Source: Firmicutes bacterium UBA4795
GTDB lineage: Bacteria; Bacillota; Desulfotomaculia; Desulfotomaculales; Nap2-2B
Reading direction: 5' to 3'
NCBI GenBank assembly: GCA_002402825.1
Contig: DHGP01000012.1
Span: 1 to 15,989 of the forward strand
Length of the DNA: 15,989 bases
Shown: one piece after another, positions 14,153 to 15,989 of the stretch
How positions within the stretch are numbered: position 1 is the stretch's first letter
Layout: each line of letters begins with the position of its first letter
The notes under the pieces: generated by a model
Told to the model about the DNA's origin: nothing
Database searches by the model: none
What the model saw: only the letters and a program-made list of their open reading frames with translations
Translations under genes and position numbers: made by a program

Positions 14153-15835
14153 TTAAATAGCAATAGGTAACTCCCAAATACCCCAAATTTCACGGTATAC
14201 CCTCGTTATTTCACCTAAAGTAGTTCCTTCGGCCGTAAGTTCCATTACGGTGGGCATTACATTTTTGTTTTGGGTACAATCACGCCTTAATTGTTCAAGC
14301 AAGGTGGTCACCCTTTGGTTATTCCTTTCCGCTCTTAATTTCCTGAGTCTCTCCTTTTCAATTTCGGCTGCCCAGGGGTTTGTTTTAAATGGAATGGGTC
14401 TTTCCTTTTCTTCTTCCAGGTGACAGTTAACACCAATAACCCTTTCTTTTCCTTCTACAATTGCCTTTTGCCTCTCGTTAAAAGCCTTGCTCATCTCGTT
14501 AAACAGCCAACCGTTGCTGAGAGCTTTTACAAATCCACCTTGGTTTTCAATTTCTTGCATGTAATTAAGGATACGTTTTTCAACTTCGCTAGTTAGCCAT
14601 TCTACGTAGTAAGAACCGGCTAGTGGGTCAATAGTATCTACAACTCCTGTTTCGTTCATAACCACTTGCTGGGTTCTTACGGCTATCTTTACGGCTTCTT
14701 CGGAAGGCAAACATATTGCTTCGTCATAAGAGTTAGTATGTAGAGATTGGCAGCCCCCCAGAACTGCCTCCAGAGCCTGAATTGCGGTTCTGGCAACGTT
14801 AACCAGGGACTGCTGAGCGGTTAAAGAGCTACCGGCTGTTTGAACGTGATACTTCATGATAATCGAACGGGGGTCTTTTGCCCCGTACCTTTCAGTTAAT
14901 ATTTTGGCCCATATCCGGCGGGCGGCTCTATATTTGGCAATTTCTTCAAAGAAATTGCGGTCGGCGGAAAGGTGAAAAGCTAACCGGGAAGCAAAATCAT
15001 CAATTTTCCAACCCCGTTGCAGCAACTCTTCAATATGGTCAATAGCGTTAGTAAAACCAAAAGCTATTTCCTGAATAGCATTAATGCCCCCTTCCCGGTA
15101 ATTGTAAGTGGTAAAATTTATCGGGTTCCATTTAGGAGCTTGTTTCATAGCCGTACAGTATTCAATCATATCGCAAGCAAGCTTTAAAAGTTTATCAGGC
15201 TTTAAAGAATCATAGGTTATATAACCAATAGTCATTGTACCTAGGTCATTTTGGGTGGTACCGGCCACTTGACTTAAGGGAACACCTTTATTTTTCGCTA
15301 CGTTAAAGTACATTGAGGTAAGACCAACGGCGGTCATTGGTTCTGTTACCAGGGCTACACTAATGTCTTTTATTGGTAAATCTTTAACTAGCGCCTCAAC
15401 TCCTTTTATGGAATAAAGAGGCACTCCTGATGTTCCTACCTCTACATCAGCGTCTACCCCTGGAGTATCGGGGTCAGTACCATTAAAAGTAAGTACGTCA
15501 ACGGCGGCCGAAAAACCAGTTTCGCCGGAATTGAGGAGCATCTTCCATCTTTCGTTTGTTTCTTCCGGAGTGGCAAATCCAGAAAACATCCTTATTGTCC
15601 AGGGCCTTCCCCGGTACATGGTGGGATAAACTCCCCTGGTATAAGGGTAACTTCCTGGAAAACCGAGATCCTTCAAGTAGTCTAAATTGCTGACGTCCTC
15701 TGGAGTATAAAGGTTTTTAATCTTAATTCCAGAAGGAGTATCACGAAACGTTTCTGCATCTTGCTGACAGCCTGTTTTCTCAATCCATTTTTCTTTTTCG
15801 ACTTTAATTTTAGAAATATCCTTTTCGTTAAACAC
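14153..15835 (-). CDS. B12-dependent acyl-CoA mutase large subunit, paralogue 1
   Basis: First gene of the mutase operon, 560 residues, of the methylmalonyl-CoA mutase large-subunit family without a B12 domain. Motifs: YPYTRGVYPTMYRGRPWTI (63-81), IRMFSGF (81-87), GTTQNDLGTM (192-201), KWNPINFTTYN (235-245), KYRAARRIWAK, QTAGSSLTAQQ and GGCQSLHTNSYDEA. F84 replaces Tyr89, Y205 aligns with Arg207 and N245 with His244 of methylmalonyl-CoA mutase; Q195 keeps Gln197. It is about three quarters identical to paralogue 2, but segments 110-122 and 198-209 differ strongly. Start is GTG at 15835 with TAGGGGTGAT at a normal spacing, directly after a 28-bp palindrome. Substrate unknown; isobutyryl-CoA-like or another non-carboxylated acyl-CoA is a reasonable guess. 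Confidence 0.88.
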   Translation of the reverse strand: MFNEKDISKIKVEKEKWIEKTGCQQDAETFRDTPSGIKIKNLYTPEDVSNLDYLKDLGFPGSYPYTRGVYPTMYRGRPWTIRMFSGFATPEETNERWKMLLNSGETGFSAAVDVLTFNGTDPDTPGVDADVEVGTSGVPLYSIKGVEALVKDLPIKDISVALVTEPMTAVGLTSMYFNVAKNKGVPLSQVAGTTQNDLGTMTIGYITYDSLKPDKLLKLACDMIEYCTAMKQAPKWNPINFTTYNYREGGINAIQEIAFGFTNAIDHIEELLQRGWKIDDFASRLAFHLSADRNFFEEIAKYRAARRIWAKILTERYGAKDPRSIIMKYHVQTAGSSLTAQQSLVNVARTAIQALEAVLGGCQSLHTNSYDEAICLPSEEAVKIAVRTQQVVMNETGVVDTIDPLAGSYYVEWLTSEVEKRILNYMQEIENQGGFVKALSNGWLFNEMSKAFNERQKAIVEGKERVIGVNCHLEEEKERPIPFKTNPWAAEIEKERLRKLRAERNNQRVTTLLEQLRRDCTQNKNVMPTVMELTAEGTTLGEITRVYREIWGIWELPIAI

Positions 15836-15848
15836 AAACTATCACCCC

Positions 15849-15876
15849 TACCTTAATAATTAATATTATTAAAGTA
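15849..15876. promoter_or_regulatory. 28-bp palindrome at the ribosome binding site of the mutase operon
   Basis: Arms TACCTTAATAAT (15849-15860) and ATTATTAAAGTA (15865-15876) are inverted with one mismatch around TAAT. As RNA (minus strand) it is a 12-bp stem with one G-U pair ending exactly where the Shine-Dalgarno GGGGTGAT (15848-15841) begins. As DNA it is a plausible repressor operator. The motif recurs in the promoter spacer at 15961-15971. Confidence 0.6.
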
Positions 15877-15949
15877 TATTAAACTAATTTTTAAATTTTG
15901 TAAACTGATTTTACGGCAAAAACGTTATTTTATATTTTACTATATAAGA

Positions 15950-15977
15950 AATATAAGATATATTAAGGTAGTGTCAA
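15950..15977 (-). promoter_or_regulatory. Sigma-A promoter of the mutase operon
   Basis: On the minus strand: TTGACA (15977-15972, perfect -35), a 16-base spacer, and TATATT (15955-15950, 5 of 6 of the -10). Transcription would begin near 15943, giving a leader of about 108 bases. The spacer is occupied by CTACCTTAATA on this strand, the inverted copy of the motif found at the ribosome binding site. The leader between is AT-rich with nothing else recognised. Confidence 0.7.
15961..15971. repeat. Second arm of an 11-bp perfect inverted repeat, inside the promoter spacer
   Basis: TATTAAGGTAG (15961-15971) is the exact reverse complement of CTACCTTAATA (15848-15858), 102 bases away. One copy fills the spacer between -35 and -10 and the other covers the edge of the Shine-Dalgarno. 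A near-copy TATTAAAGTA is at 15867-15876. This arrangement suggests operator sites for one regulator acting at both places. Confidence 0.55.
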
Positions 15978-15989
15978 TACTCTTGTGTA

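Overview
The window looks like chromosome of an endospore-forming, low-to-moderate-GC anaerobic Firmicute (class Clostridia, probably a Peptococcaceae- or Carboxydothermus-like lineage). The evidence is the sporulation genes spoIID and spoIIID, the order atp operon - spoIID - spoIIID - mreB/mbl, strong AGGAGG-type ribosome binding sites, and a B12-dependent acyl-CoA mutase locus. The exact genus cannot be fixed from the sequence alone.

Left part (69-8745, + strand): a UDP-GlcNAc 2-epimerase gene (wecB/mnaA) precedes a complete F1Fo ATP synthase operon in canonical order, atpZ-I-B-E-F-H-A-G-D-C (subunits a, c, b, delta, alpha, gamma, beta, epsilon). A 13-bp-stem terminator follows atpC. Spacers before atpF, atpG and atpD can each form a hairpin, and the one before atpD is the most elaborate. 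Oddities are a run of ten G inside atpB, an Asp at the first-helix ion-site position of the c subunit, a TTG start for atpF, and an in-frame open 29-codon leader before atpD.

Middle (8852-11434, + strand): spoIID (peptidoglycan-degrading engulfment protein), spoIIID (mother-cell regulator) and an MreB/Mbl actin homologue. Upstream of spoIIID there is a good sigma-E-type promoter and a full match to the Bacillus SpoIIID box. No spoIIQ-like gene lies between spoIID and spoIIID.

Right part (11437-15977, - strand, convergent with mreB): a promoter near the right edge drives an operon of four genes: mutase large subunit 1, a B12-binding small subunit, mutase large subunit 2, and an EcsC-like membrane protein. 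The two large subunits are close paralogues (about three quarters identical by eye) sharing one B12 subunit. Both lack the Tyr/Arg pair diagnostic of methylmalonyl-CoA mutase and carry Asn where the family has its active-site His, so both are probably mutases of another acyl-CoA. They differ from each other mainly in segments expected to line the substrate pocket. The promoter and ribosome-binding region carry three copies of a TATTAAGGTA motif, two of them forming a 28-bp palindrome against the Shine-Dalgarno sequence. This locus is the best candidate here for undescribed biology.

No rRNA, tRNA, CRISPR array, insertion sequence or phage gene was seen. No gene-free stretch exceeds 300 bases; the longest is 8663-8851.
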